Shown piece by piece: positions 33,354-42,088 of a DNA stretch of 64,000 nucleotides (its first letter is position 1; each line of letters opens with the position of its first letter). Origin of the DNA: Nocardioides furvisabuli. Its GTDB lineage: Bacteria; Actinomycetota; Actinomycetes; Propionibacteriales; Nocardioidaceae. The stretch covers positions 328,166-392,165 of the forward strand of contig NZ_JAIGQB010000005.1 in NCBI RefSeq assembly GCF_021083185.1. Direction: 5' to 3'. A model generated the notes under the pieces. That model saw only the letters and a list, made by a program, of their open reading frames with translations. It ran no database searches and was not told the origin of the DNA. The position numbers and the translations under genes are program-made.

Positions 33354-33815
33354 ATGGAGCTCAACGGTGTGCCGCTGCACCCGCTCGTGGTGCACGCAGT
33401 CGTCGTCCTGGGTCCGCTGGCGGCGCTGACCGGCCTCGCGTACGCGTTCGTGCCGCGGTGGCGCTGGCTGCTGCGGTGGCCGCTGGTCGTGCTCGCGGTG
33501 GTCACCGCGGCCACCTCGCTGCTGGCCGTCGCCGCGGGTGAGGACCTGCTGGCCTCACGTCCGGAGCTCGCGCCGATCGTGGCGGAGCACGAGGAGGACG
33601 GCGAGCTGCTGCGCACCGTGTCGCTGGCCTACGTCCTCGTCTCCGGTCTCGCCGCGTGGGCGCTGGGCGGGGCCTCGGCGCTGGCCTCGGGTCGCGGCGC
33701 GCGCGAGACCCGCTTCGGCGTCCCGGTCATGGCGCTGCTCGCGGTCGGTGCGGTCGCGCTGCTCGTCACCGTCTACCTCGCCGGCGACTCCGGCGCACAG
33801 GCCGTGTGGGGCTGA
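33354..33815 (+). CDS. DUF2231 membrane protein
   Basis: A 153-residue integral-membrane protein with four hydrophobic segments (about 12-32, 38-60, 85-108, 125-146). The N-terminal ELNGVPLHPLVVHAVVVLGP, with its HPLxVH motif, is diagnostic of DUF2231, sometimes linked to heme or redox. It diverges from hisN and converges with rsgA (9 bp). Confidence 0.85.
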   Translation: MELNGVPLHPLVVHAVVVLGPLAALTGLAYAFVPRWRWLLRWPLVVLAVVTAATSLLAVAAGEDLLASRPELAPIVAEHEEDGELLRTVSLAYVLVSGLAAWALGGASALASGRGARETRFGVPVMALLAVGAVALLVTVYLAGDSGAQAVWG

Positions 33816-33824
33816 GCGGCAGGA

Positions 33825-34832
33825 CTACCAGTCGCTGGAGGCCTCGCGCGCGGCCAGCAGCCGCCGGAACGACTCGACCCGGTCGGCGTCGGCCTCGCCC
33901 GCGGTGATCGCCTCGTCGAGCCCGCACTCGGGCTCGCCGGTGCCGTGGGAGCAGCCGCGCGGGCAGGTCTCGGTCATCTCGTCGAGGTCGGGGAAGGCCT
34001 CGATGAGGTTCTCCGGCTGCACGTGAGCGAGGCCGAAGGATCGGATGCCGGGGGTGTCGATGATCCAGCCCTCGGCGTCGGGGAGCTCGAGCAGGTAGGC
34101 GCTGGTGGAGGTGTGCCGGCCGCGGCCGGTCACGGCGTTGACGATGCCGACCTCGCGGTGCGCGTCGGGGATGAGTGCGTTGACGAGGGTGGACTTTCCG
34201 ACTCCGCTGTGGCCCACGAAGACGCTCGTGCGCCCACGCAGCCGGTCGCGGAGCTCGGTGAGGTCTCCTGCGCCCTCGCCCCTGAGCTGGGTCACCACCC
34301 ACGGCACCCCGAGGGAGCGGTAGGTCGACAGCAGCACCTCGGGGTCGGCCAGGTCGGCCTTGGTGAGGCACAGCAGTGGCGCCATCTGGGCGTCGTACGC
34401 CGCCACGAGGGCCCGGTCGATGAGGCGCGGGCGCGGCTCGGGGTCGGCCAGCGCGGTGACCACGACGAGCTGGTCGGCGTTGGAGACGATCACCCGCTCG
34501 ACGGGGTCGTCGTCGTCGGCGGTGCGCCGCAGGGTCGTGCTGCGCGGGACGACCTCCACGATCCGGGCCAGCGAGCCGTCCACCCCGCTGGTGTCCCCGA
34601 CGACCCGCACGTGGTCGCCGACCACGACGCCCTTGCGCCCCAGGGGGCGCGACTTCATCGCCATCACGCGGCGTCCGTCGAGCAGGAGCGTGAAGCGACC
34701 GCGGTCGACGGTGACCACGCGCGCGTCGACGGCGTCGTCGTAGCTCGGCCGGTCCTTGGTGCGCGGGCGGGTGCGGCGCCGGGGGCGTTCGTAGTGCTCG
34801 TGGTCGTGCTCGCCGTAGCGCCCGGTCGTCAC
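33825..34832 (-). CDS. rsgA: Ribosome small subunit GTPase RsgA
   Basis: A 335-residue circularly permuted GTPase. An OB-fold N-domain precedes TKAD (G4), [12 protein letters not shown] (G1), TGRGRHTST (G2) and DTPGIRSFG (G3), with the zinc-binding C-terminal [14 protein letters not shown]. It acts late in 30S assembly. GTG 34832 overlaps the aroA stop by 4 bp. The aroA-rsgA pair is conserved in actinobacteria. Confidence 0.95.
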   Translation of the reverse strand: MTTGRYGEHDHEHYERPRRRTRPRTKDRPSYDDAVDARVVTVDRGRFTLLLDGRRVMAMKSRPLGRKGVVVGDHVRVVGDTSGVDGSLARIVEVVPRSTTLRRTADDDDPVERVIVSNADQLVVVTALADPEPRPRLIDRALVAAYDAQMAPLLCLTKADLADPEVLLSTYRSLGVPWVVTQLRGEGAGDLTELRDRLRGRTSVFVGHSGVGKSTLVNALIPDAHREVGIVNAVTGRGRHTSTSAYLLELPDAEGWIIDTPGIRSFGLAHVQPENLIEAFPDLDEMTETCPRGCSHGTGEPECGLDEAITAGEADADRVESFRRLLAAREASSDW

Positions 34833-36118
34833 GCGGACCCGCCCCGCACGGCGGTGCTCCACGCGGTCGCGAAGTCGGGGAAGGTCTTGGCCGTGGTGGC
34901 GATGTCCTCGACCAGCACGTCGTCGACGGCCAGGCCGAGGATGACCCCGGCGTGGGCCATGCGGTGGTCGGCGTAGGTGTGGAACGTTCCGCCGTGCAGC
35001 GCGGAGGGTCGGATCGACAGGCCGTCCTCGCGCTCGGTGACGTCCGCGCCGAGCCGCCCGAGCTCGGTGGCGAGCGCCGTGATGCGGTCGGTCTCGTGGC
35101 CGCGGATGTGCGCCACCCCGCGCAGGTGGGAGGGGGAGTCGGCCAGGGCGCAGAGCGCGGCGATCGCGGGCGTGAGCTCGCCGACGTCGTGCAGGTCGAG
35201 GTCGACCCCCGAGAGGCGCGCCGGTCCCTGCACGGTGAGGTCGCCGTCGACGAGGCTGACCTCGCAGCCCATCAGCGTGAGGATCTCGCGCAGCTCGTCG
35301 CCGGGCTGGGTGGTGGTGGCCGGCCAGTCGGTGACCGTCACGCGACCGCCCGTGGCGGCGCCGAGCGCGAGGAAGGGCGCGGCGTTCGACAGGTCCGGCT
35401 CGATGGCGTGATCGACGGCGGCGACCGGCCCGGGGGCGACCGCCCACCGGTCGGCGTCGCTGTCGTCCACCCCGACACCGTGCTGGCGCAGCATCTGCAC
35501 GGTCATCTCGATGTGGGGGAGCGAGGGCACCGGCTTGCCGACGTGGCGTACGTCGACCCCGTGCTCGTAGCGGGCGCCGGCGAGCAGCAGCGCCGAGACG
35601 AACTGCGACGAGGCGCTGGCGTCGATGGTCACGGTGCCGCCGGACACCGTGCCGCTGCCGCGCACGGCGAAGGGGAGGGCGCCGCGGCCGTCGTCGTCGA
35701 CGTGGACGCCGAGGTCGGCCAGCGCCGTCAGCATCTGCCCGACGGGCCGCAGGCGCATGTGGGGGTCGCCGTCGAAGCCCACCGTGCCACGCGCGAGCCC
35801 CGCCACGGGCGGGACGAACCGCATGACGGTGCCGGCGAGCCCGCAGTCGACGTCGGCGTCGCGGTCCCACGCCTGCGGGGTCACCGCCCAGTCGCCGCCC
35901 CCCGGTCCGGCGGTGTCCTCGATGCCGGTGCCGAGCGAGGTGAGCGCGGCAGCCATCAGCAGGGTGTCGCGCGAGCGCAGCGGACGGCGTACGACGCTCG
36001 GGCCGTCGGCGATCGCGGCCAGGACCAGCGCGCGGTTGGTCAGCGACTTGCTGCCCGGCAACGAGACGACCCGGTCCACGGGGTCGAGGGGACGGGGCGC
36101 CGGCCAGAGCTCATTCAC
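34829..36118 (-). CDS. aroA: 3-phosphoshikimate 1-carboxyvinyltransferase (EPSP synthase)
   Basis: A 429-residue two-domain enzyme of the shikimate pathway. Motifs include [16 protein letters not shown], the substrate loop [31 protein letters not shown] and ADHRMAHAG. It joins PEP to shikimate 3-phosphate. The position of E. coli Pro101 in the substrate loop is Phe, as in mycobacterial AroA, so this is a lineage feature. GTG start; coupled to rsgA. Confidence 0.96.
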   Translation of the reverse strand: MNELWPAPRPLDPVDRVVSLPGSKSLTNRALVLAAIADGPSVVRRPLRSRDTLLMAAALTSLGTGIEDTAGPGGGDWAVTPQAWDRDADVDCGLAGTVMRFVPPVAGLARGTVGFDGDPHMRLRPVGQMLTALADLGVHVDDDGRGALPFAVRGSGTVSGGTVTIDASASSQFVSALLLAGARYEHGVDVRHVGKPVPSLPHIEMTVQMLRQHGVGVDDSDADRWAVAPGPVAAVDHAIEPDLSNAAPFLALGAATGGRVTVTDWPATTTQPGDELREILTLMGCEVSLVDGDLTVQGPARLSGVDLDLHDVGELTPAIAALCALADSPSHLRGVAHIRGHETDRITALATELGRLGADVTEREDGLSIRPSALHGGTFHTYADHRMAHAGVILGLAVDDVLVEDIATTAKTFPDFATAWSTAVRGGSA

Positions 36119-36134
36119 CCGCGCACCCTATCGA

Positions 36135-36665
36135 TCAGGTGAGCTGGGCCTTGGCGAGCTTCGCCTCGCGGCGGGCGTCCTTGGCCACCTGCCTGGCCTC
36201 GCGGCGCACGTCGGCGGCGGCGCGACGCGCGCGCCAGGCCAGGCCGGGCCGGCCGTCGGTGTCGACGCCGGCGAGGAGCAGGCCCCCGAGGATGGAGGTG
36301 TTCTTCATGAACTGCAGCCGCTGGGCGGCCTTGGCCTGCGGGTCGGACTCCTCCCAGAAGGGGTGCCCGGCGAGCGTGGTGGGCACCAGCGATGCGGCGA
36401 GCACGGTGGCGCTCAGGCGCGGCGCACGCCCGGTCGCGAGGGCGGCGGCGGCGAGGATCTGGGCGCCGGCGTTGATCCGGACGAGCGTCTGCGTGTCGGT
36501 GGGGATCGGTGCCCCGGGCACGGCCCGCTGGGCCAGCGGCACCATCCGGTCGGCGACCTTCTTCGCCTTGACGGCGTGCGCCTCGGTGTTGCGGATGGCG
36601 TTGATGCCGCCGGCGACGAAGATCGTGGCGAGCATCGGACGGGCGAGCAACCGGGTGATCGTCAT
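36135..36665 (-). CDS. DoxX family membrane protein
   Basis: A 176-residue protein with a DoxX-type helical core: LLARPMLATIFVAGGINAIR, then TLVRINAGAQILAAAALATG, and HPFWEESDPQAKAAQRLQFMKN, the conserved cytoplasmic segment of the family. The last 35 residues are a charged Arg/Ala/Lys helix. DoxX proteins are linked to quinone or thiosulfate redox and membrane stress; the exact role here is unknown. It lies 16 bp upstream of aroA. Confidence 0.88.
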   Translation of the reverse strand: MTITRLLARPMLATIFVAGGINAIRNTEAHAVKAKKVADRMVPLAQRAVPGAPIPTDTQTLVRINAGAQILAAAALATGRAPRLSATVLAASLVPTTLAGHPFWEESDPQAKAAQRLQFMKNTSILGGLLLAGVDTDGRPGLAWRARRAAADVRREARQVAKDARREAKLAKAQLT

Positions 36666-36733
36666 GGCCCTTGTCTACACGATGCGCCGAAGGGGCGCCC
36701 CGCCCGCAGGGAGGCGTCCGGAGCGGGTCGTCC

Positions 36734-38464
36734 TCAGCCGAGGACGGCGCGCCACGTGTTGTTGGACACGTCGGTGTCCGGCTGCGCCGTGGACAGCGAG
36801 GCCACGACCTGCGCGCCCTGCGGTGCGACGACCTCGAAGGAGACCGGGGCGAGGTTCGCGCCCGAGATCTGGCAGGTGGCGCGGGCCCGGTTGGTGGTGC
36901 ACCGTCCGTCGTTGGTGCGCACCACCTCGGCGCCTGCGGCCTCGACCGTGAGGACGGCGCTGGAGCCGGACGCGAGGGCGGCGACCCGCAGCACCACGTC
37001 GTACGTCGGTCGCGTCCCGGACGCGGAGCCGCCCAGGGAGACGTCGGCGGCCGCGGGCGGCGGCGTCGTCGGGGCCTGGGTGGGTGTCGGGTTGCCCGTC
37101 GGCTGGGCCGTGGGGCTGGAGGCGGGGCTGGACGTGGGACTCGAGGTGGGGCTGGACGTGGGACTCGGGGGGGTGGACGTGGGGCTGGAGCTCGGGTTCG
37201 AGGTGGGCGTCGGCTTCGAGGTCGGCGAGGTCGAGGGGGTGGTCGTGGGGGTGCTGGTGGGACCGGTCGTGGGGTCACCGGTCGGATCCGTCGTGGGATC
37301 GCCGGTCGGGTCGGTCGTCGGGTCCGTGAGCGGATCCGTGGTCGGGTCGCCCGGGGTGGTCGTGCCGGGCACCACCACCTCCTCGCCGGGCGCGATGACC
37401 ACGGCGTCCGGACCGGTGGCCGAGCGGCGCGGCGAGCCACCAGCAGGGGCAGCCGCCGACGGGTCGGTCGTGGACGGCGTCGACGTCGACGTCGGCGCGC
37501 GGAGTGCCGCGGGTTCGCCGGGCGCTCGGTCGGGGCCGCCGATGCCGAGCGCGATGCCGCCGGCCACGACCACGGTGCTGGCGGCCACGCCCGCCACGGC
37601 GGCGGCGCCGGCGTTGCCGGCGACGAGGTCGCGGACCCGCCCGACCAGCAGGCCGATCCCGCCAGTCACGGTGCCGGTCACGGCGGCACCACCGAGGTAG
37701 GCGGTCGCCACGCCGCCCAGCAGCAGGGGGGCGAGGAGGCCGCCGAGGTTGCTGTTGACCTCGGTGAGCTCGAGGTAGATGGCCATGCACGATCGGCACT
37801 CGTCGAGGTGCCCCTGCACCCGGGCGGCGTCGCGGCGCGAGACGGCGTTGCGGACGAAAGCTCCGAGCTGGCCGTGGGTCCAGCGGCAGTGGTCCTGCTC
37901 GAGCTCGGCGACGTGCTGGGTGAGGAACGCCTGGCGCAGTCCCTCGCGGGCACGGTAGGCCAGTGCGGAGACCGAGTTGGCGCTCATGCCCAGCAGCGGC
38001 GCGATGTCGGCGGGCTTGTCGCCCTCGACCTCGGTGTGCCAGAGCACCAGCTGCCACCGCTCGGGCAGCGAGGCGAAGGCGCGGGCGGCCGCGGCGCTCT
38101 CGAAGCCCTCGACGGCGGTGTCGCGGAACGGCACGCCCGGGTCGAAGGCCTCCATGTCGTCGGTGGTGTGCAGCTTCGCCCCGGCGCGGAACCGGTCGAC
38201 CTGGAGCCGGCGCACCGAGGTGAGCAGGTAGGCGCGGAAGGCGACGTCGGGGCCGCCGCCGCGCTGCAGCACGCCGAGCACCTTGACGAACGCCTCGGAG
38301 ACGAGGTCCTCGGCGTCCCCGGCCGGGACGAGCTGGCGGGCCAGGCGTCGGGCCGCGCCGACGTGCCGTTCGAAGAGGGTGCCGTAGGCGTCGAGGTCCC
38401 CGCCGCGGACCGCCGAGATCAGCTCGGCGTCACCCGGCGCTTCGACGCTGGTGGCAATGCTCAT
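36734..38464 (-). CDS. ECF sigma factor fused to zinc-finger anti-sigma-like, membrane and extracellular domains
   Basis: A 576-residue single polypeptide. Residues about 12-185 are an ECF sigma factor: region 2 (DAYGTLFERHVGAARRLARQ, DAEDLVSEAFVKVL) and region 4 (LPERWQLVLWHTEVEGDKPA, SANSVSALAYRAREGLRQAF). Residues 193-226 are a ZAS zinc-finger, C193-x25-H219-x3-C223-x2-C226. One or two membrane helices follow (about 240-305), then a Pro/Thr/Ser-rich stalk (about 320-460) and a C-terminal beta domain with one Cys pair. It resembles ECF groups with C-terminal membrane extensions. ATG 38464 gives the usual sigma N-terminus. Confidence 0.88.
   Translation of the reverse strand: MSIATSVEAPGDAELISAVRGGDLDAYGTLFERHVGAARRLARQLVPAGDAEDLVSEAFVKVLGVLQRGGGPDVAFRAYLLTSVRRLQVDRFRAGAKLHTTDDMEAFDPGVPFRDTAVEGFESAAAARAFASLPERWQLVLWHTEVEGDKPADIAPLLGMSANSVSALAYRAREGLRQAFLTQHVAELEQDHCRWTHGQLGAFVRNAVSRRDAARVQGHLDECRSCMAIYLELTEVNSNLGGLLAPLLLGGVATAYLGGAAVTGTVTGGIGLLVGRVRDLVAGNAGAAAVAGVAASTVVVAGGIALGIGGPDRAPGEPAALRAPTSTSTPSTTDPSAAAPAGGSPRRSATGPDAVVIAPGEEVVVPGTTTPGDPTTDPLTDPTTDPTGDPTTDPTGDPTTGPTSTPTTTPSTSPTSKPTPTSNPSSSPTSTPPSPTSSPTSSPTSSPASSPTAQPTGNPTPTQAPTTPPPAAADVSLGGSASGTRPTYDVVLRVAALASGSSAVLTVEAAGAEVVRTNDGRCTTNRARATCQISGANLAPVSFEVVAPQGAQVVASLSTAQPDTDVSNNTWRAVLG
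37090..37350. repeat. Degenerate tandem repeats encoding the Pro/Thr/Ser stalk
   Basis: Within the sigma-fusion gene, short units such as GGGCTGGACGTGGGACTCG and GGATCGCCGGTCGGGTCGG recur with small changes. They encode SPTSSPTSSP-like and DPTTDPTGDP-like units. Slipped-strand variation in copy number is likely between strains. Confidence 0.7.
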
Positions 38465-38644
38465 GTGGATCGACGCTTCCCGAAGCACTCCTGACCCGGC
38501 TGTCAGGCTCCTCGAACTGTAGACCTCCACGGCGCGACGCGGGGTCGCGATGGCCGAATCGTGATTTCCGCCCGGGTCCGCGTCATGGACCGGTGGGGAC
38601 GACGTCACACCAGTGAGCAAGACCGGATCCGGGAGGGAGCTGCC

Positions 38645-39427
38645 GTGAAGAACTTCGCCACACGTGGGCGACGACTCGCGGCACCTGGTCCTGGGGTGAG
38701 CGGTTCGCAGTCCCTCGAGGTGCGGTCGGGGTTGCCGCACCGTTTCGAGGCCGTGGGGGAGGCGCTCACCTCAGGATCGGACGTCCTGCCCGCCTGCAGC
38801 GTCGCGGGCCAGGACCTGGCCCGCGACGGCGCCTCGGTGGAGGAGACGCTCGAGGGGCTGCGTGGCACGTGGCACCGCCTCACGGGCACCGATCCGGCGT
38901 ACGACGTCGTCGCGGCGCTGCTCACCGCATGGAGCGAGACCACCCTGGGCTACCTCCACCAGCTGTCCTGCGAGGACCCGATGACGGGCCTCTCCAGCCA
39001 GGCCCACCTGCGCAGCCGGCTCTCCGAGCTCTACCGGCTCGCCACCAGTGACGCGAGGGACACGGTGGCCGAGACCGCGGACGTCGTCGGCGCCCACGCG
39101 CTCGTGGTCTGCGCACTGCCGTTCGGCGACGACCCGTCGGACGAGCCGGGCGACCACTTCACCCGCGCCATGCGCCTCGCGCGTGCCGGCGAGATCGTGC
39201 GCACGGCCTTCGTCCGCGACGAGACCGTGGCGCGCCTGGGCATGCACCGCGTCGCGATCCTCACCCGCCGCGACGAGCGTCTCGGGCGACGGGTGCGGGT
39301 GCTGCGCACCCTGCTCGACGGCGTCCAGGCCGAGTCGGGCGGCGCCTCGGTGCGGGTGTGGATCGAGGGCCTGCCCGCCACGGACGCCGGAGCGGGGATG
39401 CTGCTCGACGAGCTGGCCCGCGGCTGA
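38645..39427 (+). CDS. Degenerate GGDEF-like protein
   Basis: A 260-residue protein. After a helical N-terminal half, SCEDPMTGLSSQAHLRSRL matches the opening D-x-L-T-G-L-x-N-R of diguanylate cyclase domains. The GG(D/E)EF signature and metal ligands are missing: the equivalent strand reads GMHRVAILTRRDERLG. It therefore should not make cyclic di-GMP and may be a sensor or receptor relic. GTG 38645 has GGAGGG upstream. It is divergent from the sigma-fusion gene across 180 bp, so the two may share control. Confidence 0.65.
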   Translation: MKNFATRGRRLAAPGPGVSGSQSLEVRSGLPHRFEAVGEALTSGSDVLPACSVAGQDLARDGASVEETLEGLRGTWHRLTGTDPAYDVVAALLTAWSETTLGYLHQLSCEDPMTGLSSQAHLRSRLSELYRLATSDARDTVAETADVVGAHALVVCALPFGDDPSDEPGDHFTRAMRLARAGEIVRTAFVRDETVARLGMHRVAILTRRDERLGRRVRVLRTLLDGVQAESGGASVRVWIEGLPATDAGAGMLLDELARG

Positions 39428-39464
39428 GCGGATGCCGTCGCCCGGCTCCCCTAGGGTGGGCCTC

Positions 39465-40211
39465 GTGTGTGGTCGCTACGCCTCGTCCCGCAGCTCCGAG
39501 GACCTCGTCGAGGAGTTCGAGGTCGTCGAGAGCCGGATCGCCGCGCCCCTGGCGCCCGACTACAACGTGGCCCCCACCAAGGAGGTCTACGCCGTCGTCG
39601 AGCGCCCGCCCTCGCGGGAGTCCGGTGAGCCCGCCCAGCGCCAGCTGCGGGTGCTCACCTGGGGACTGGTCCCGTCCTGGGCCAAGGACCCCTCGATCGG
39701 CAACCGGATGATCAACGCGCGGATGGAGACCGTGGCGGAGAAGCCGGCCTTCCGCAAGGCCTTCGCCAGTCGGCGCGCGCTGCTGCCGGCCGACGGCTAC
39801 TTCGAGTGGTACGCCACCTCACAGACCGACGCCCGTGGCAAGCCGGTCAAGCAGCCCTTCTTCATCCGGCCGCGTGACGGCGGGGTCCTGGCGATGGCGG
39901 GGCTCTACGAGATCTGGCGCGACCCCACCCGCGCCGAGGACGACCCGGACCGCTTCCGCTGGACGTGCACCGTGCTGACCACGCAGGCCGAGGACTCCCT
40001 CGGGCACATCCACGACCGGATGCCGCTGATGGTCGAGCGCGAACGCTGGCACGAGTGGCTCGACCCGACCACCCCCGGCGACACCGCGCTCCTGGTGCCG
40101 GCCGCGCCCGGTCGCCTGGAGGCGTACGCCGTGCCCGCCCTCGTCAGCAACGTGCGCAACAACGGCCCCGAGCTCGTGGAGCCCCTGCCCGCCGAGGAGA
40201 CCCTGCAGTGA
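39465..40211 (+). CDS. SRAP-family DNA-protein crosslinking protein (HMCES/YedK)
   Basis: A 248-residue protein with a GTG start directly followed by Cys2, the catalytic residue exposed after Met removal that traps abasic sites in single-stranded DNA. Other active-site elements are N84 (NARMET), E114 (DGYFEWY) and H183 (HIHDRMP). The NVAPT segment is conserved. It protects abasic sites at replication forks. The next gene's GTG overlaps its stop. Orthologues lie beside aroA and sigH in mycobacteria. Confidence 0.93.
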   Translation: MCGRYASSRSSEDLVEEFEVVESRIAAPLAPDYNVAPTKEVYAVVERPPSRESGEPAQRQLRVLTWGLVPSWAKDPSIGNRMINARMETVAEKPAFRKAFASRRALLPADGYFEWYATSQTDARGKPVKQPFFIRPRDGGVLAMAGLYEIWRDPTRAEDDPDRFRWTCTVLTTQAEDSLGHIHDRMPLMVERERWHEWLDPTTPGDTALLVPAAPGRLEAYAVPALVSNVRNNGPELVEPLPAEETLQ

Positions 40212-40870
40212 AGAAGGCCACCGTTCGCTCCGTCGCGACCCCCCACGGCGAGGGCCGGCTGCACACCCGCCGGGCCGCCAGGCCCATCGCCACGCTCCTG
40301 CTGAGCCACGGCGCCGGTGGCGGCATCGAGTCGCGCGACCTGTGGGCGCTGGCCGACGCGCTCCCCGCGCAGGGCGTCTCGGTCGTGCTGTTCGAGCAGC
40401 CGTGGCGTGTCGCGGGGCGCAAGGTCGCGACCGCGCCGCCGACCCTCGACGCGGCGCTGACGTGCGCGGCCGACGTGATGCGTGTGCGTACGCCGCTCGT
40501 GGTCGGCGGCCGTTCGGCGGGGGCGCGCTCCGCCGCGCGCACGGCCCGGTCGCTGGGAGCCACCGGATGCCTGGTCCTGTCCTTCCCGCTCCACCAGCCG
40601 GGCCGCACCGAGCCCACCCGGCTCCCCGAGCTCCGCGGCGTCGGCCTGCCGACCCTGCTCATCCAGGGTGAGCGCGACCCGATGGGGCGTCCCGAGGAGT
40701 TCCCCGGCGACCTCGACCGGGTCGACATGGTCGTGGTCCCGGGCGCCGACCACGGGCTCAAGGTGCCTGCGCGGGGCGGGGTGAGCCAGGACGAGGCGAT
40801 GGGGATCGTGGTCGAGTCCACGCTGGAATGGCTGGTGCGTGACGTCGTCGGGAATCCCCGAGTGGGGTGA
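40208..40870 (+). CDS. Alpha/beta-hydrolase family protein (KANL3/Tex30-like)
   Basis: A 220-residue hydrolase. LLLSHGAGGGIESRDLWALA supplies the oxyanion region, GGRSAGARSA the nucleophile elbow (serine in GxSxG), LLIQGERDPMGRPEEF the acid and GADHGLKV the histidine. Small dienelactone-hydrolase-like enzymes of this type occur next to SRAP or sigR in actinobacteria; substrates are unknown. It is coupled to the SRAP gene by a GTGA overlap. Its 3' end contains the sigR promoter. Confidence 0.82.
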   Translation: MKKATVRSVATPHGEGRLHTRRAARPIATLLLSHGAGGGIESRDLWALADALPAQGVSVVLFEQPWRVAGRKVATAPPTLDAALTCAADVMRVRTPLVVGGRSAGARSAARTARSLGATGCLVLSFPLHQPGRTEPTRLPELRGVGLPTLLIQGERDPMGRPEEFPGDLDRVDMVVVPGADHGLKVPARGGVSQDEAMGIVVESTLEWLVRDVVGNPRVG

Positions 40871-40876
40871 GGTGTT
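40850..40876 (+). promoter_or_regulatory. SigR-type promoter for sigR-rsrA (GGGAAT-N18-GTT)
   Basis: GGGAAT at 40850-40855 and GTT at 40874-40876 are exactly 18 bp apart, matching the SigR consensus of Streptomyces. The -35 element is inside the end of the hydrolase gene. Transcription should begin near 40883, about 50 nt before the sigR ATG. It predicts positive autoregulation under disulfide stress. Confidence 0.82.
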
Positions 40877-40933
40877 GGAGCCGGTGTGCAGGCACTGACA
40901 CTCGAGAGACCCGCAGCGCTATCGTGGACCGTG

Positions 40934-41593
40934 ATGACTGAATCACTCACGGACGACACGTCCGGCCCTGAGATCGCCGTCGAGGACGAGACCTCCGACG
41001 AGCGCTCCGTCCGCTTCGAGCGCGACGCCCTGCCGTTCCTCGACCAGCTCTACGGCGCTGCCATGCGGATGACCCGCAACCCGGCCGACGCCGAGGACCT
41101 GGTGCAGGAGACGTTCGCCAAGGCCTACAGCGCCTTCCACCAGTTCAAGCCCGGCACCAACCTCAAGGCCTGGCTCTACCGGATCCTCACCAACACCTAC
41201 ATCAACTCCTACCGCAAGAAGCAGCGCCAGCCGCAGCAGTCGATGTCCGAGGACGTCGAGGACTGGCAGCTCGCCCGCGCGGAGTCCCACTCCTCGACCG
41301 GTCTGCGGTCCGCGGAGATGGAGGCGTTGGAGCACCTGCCCGACTCGGAGGTCAAGGACGCGCTGCAGCGCCTGCCCGAGGAGTTCCGCCTCGCGGTCTA
41401 CCTCGCCGACGTGGAGGGTTTCCCCTACAAGGAGATCGCCGAGATCATGGACACGCCCATCGGCACCGTGATGTCGCGCCTGCACCGTGGCCGGCGCCAG
41501 CTGCGCGACATGCTGGCCGACTACGTCCGCGCCAACGACCTCCTCCCCGCATCCACCGTCCCCGGCGCCGACACCGAGGGGGAGGTCAAGTGA
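40934..41593 (+). CDS. sigR: RNA polymerase ECF sigma factor SigR (SigH), thiol-oxidative stress
   Basis: A 219-residue group-4 sigma factor. Region 2 is [20 protein letters not shown] with [20 protein letters not shown]; region 4 is [20 protein letters not shown] with [18 protein letters not shown]. The pairing with rsrA identifies it. It drives thiol homeostasis genes when RsrA is oxidised. ATG 40934 is chosen; an in-frame GTG at 40886, only a few nt after the predicted transcript start, could give a 16-residue longer form, recalling the longer SigR isoform of Streptomyces. Confidence 0.94.
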   Translation: MTESLTDDTSGPEIAVEDETSDERSVRFERDALPFLDQLYGAAMRMTRNPADAEDLVQETFAKAYSAFHQFKPGTNLKAWLYRILTNTYINSYRKKQRQPQQSMSEDVEDWQLARAESHSSTGLRSAEMEALEHLPDSEVKDALQRLPEEFRLAVYLADVEGFPYKEIAEIMDTPIGTVMSRLHRGRRQLRDMLADYVRANDLLPASTVPGADTEGEVK

Positions 41594-41862
41594 GCACCCA
41601 CGAGCACGGCAGCGACGACTGTGTCGACTACATCGAGCGCATCGTCTACTTCATCGACAACGAGCTCGACCAGGCCGATTGCGCCGTCGTCGAGATGCAC
41701 CTGCGCGAGTGCGGGCCCTGCCTGGAGCGCCACGACCTCCAGAAGGCCGTCAAGCAGCTCGTCGCACGGTCCTGCTCTGAGGCGGCACCGGAGTCGTTGC
41801 GCGACCGCGTACGCCTCCAGCTGCGCGAGGTCAGCATCCAGATCACCGAGGGTGGGGCCTGA
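41590..41862 (+). CDS. rsrA: Redox-sensing zinc anti-sigma factor RsrA
   Basis: A 90-residue ZAS-family anti-sigma factor. The zinc/thiol cluster is C11, H37, C41 and C44 (MHLRECGPC), the same numbering as in Streptomyces coelicolor RsrA, where C11-C44 forms the trigger disulfide. Extra cysteines C31 and C62 are also present. Reduced RsrA holds SigR; oxidation releases it. The GTG overlaps the sigR stop by 4 bp, ensuring balanced synthesis. Confidence 0.95.
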   Translation: MSTHEHGSDDCVDYIERIVYFIDNELDQADCAVVEMHLRECGPCLERHDLQKAVKQLVARSCSEAAPESLRDRVRLQLREVSIQITEGGA

Positions 41863-41939
41863 CCCGGCCCTCGACCCGATTCGCCGCACCCCCGGGTTTT
41901 TGACACACTGACCCGAGCACCGATTCCAGGAGGACCACC

Positions 41940-42014
41940 ATGGGCAAGACCGGACGCAAGCGCCGCGCGCGCAAGAAGAAGGGCGCGAACCACGGCAAGC
42001 GCCCCAACGCCTGA
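41940..42014 (+). CDS. Ribosomal protein bL37 (24 residues)
   Basis: A 24-codon gene: an extremely basic MGKTGRKRRARKKK start followed by ANHGKRPNA. It matches actinobacterial 50S protein bL37, first seen in mycobacterial ribosome structures and often missed by gene callers because of its size. ATG follows CCAGGAGG. It is 77 bp after rsrA and is followed by a strong terminator, so it may be the last gene of the sigR operon. Confidence 0.9.
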   Translation: MGKTGRKRRARKKKGANHGKRPNA

Positions 42015-42039
42015 CGCGCACCTGCACGTCATCTCGTAG

Positions 42040-42065
42040 AAGTCCCCGCCGCGGCGGGGACTTTT
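42040..42065 (+). terminator. Intrinsic terminator after bL37
   Basis: A perfect GC-rich hairpin (arm AAGTCCCCGCCG, 12 bp, no unpaired loop in the dyad) is followed by TTTT. It is the best rho-independent terminator in the window and ends the sigR-rsrA-bL37 unit 26 nt after the bL37 stop. Confidence 0.9.
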
Positions 42066-42088
42066 GCACGTCCGGGGCAGGCCGCGGA

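Noticed and set aside
34829..36118. Glyphosate-tolerance substitution (Phe at the Pro101 position of AroA)
   Set aside because: The same residue occurs in mycobacterial AroA, so it is a lineage trait without evidence of selection.
35625..37700. Plus-strand frame with regular Val-Gly repeats resembling a repeat protein
   Set aside because: It is the mirror image of the Pro/Thr/Ser stalk repeats in the sigma-fusion gene; no start signal or domain supports it.
41900..41928. TTGACA with a possible -10 before bL37
   Set aside because: The matching -10 (ATTCCA) is poor and would overlap the ribosome-binding site, so an independent promoter is not supported.
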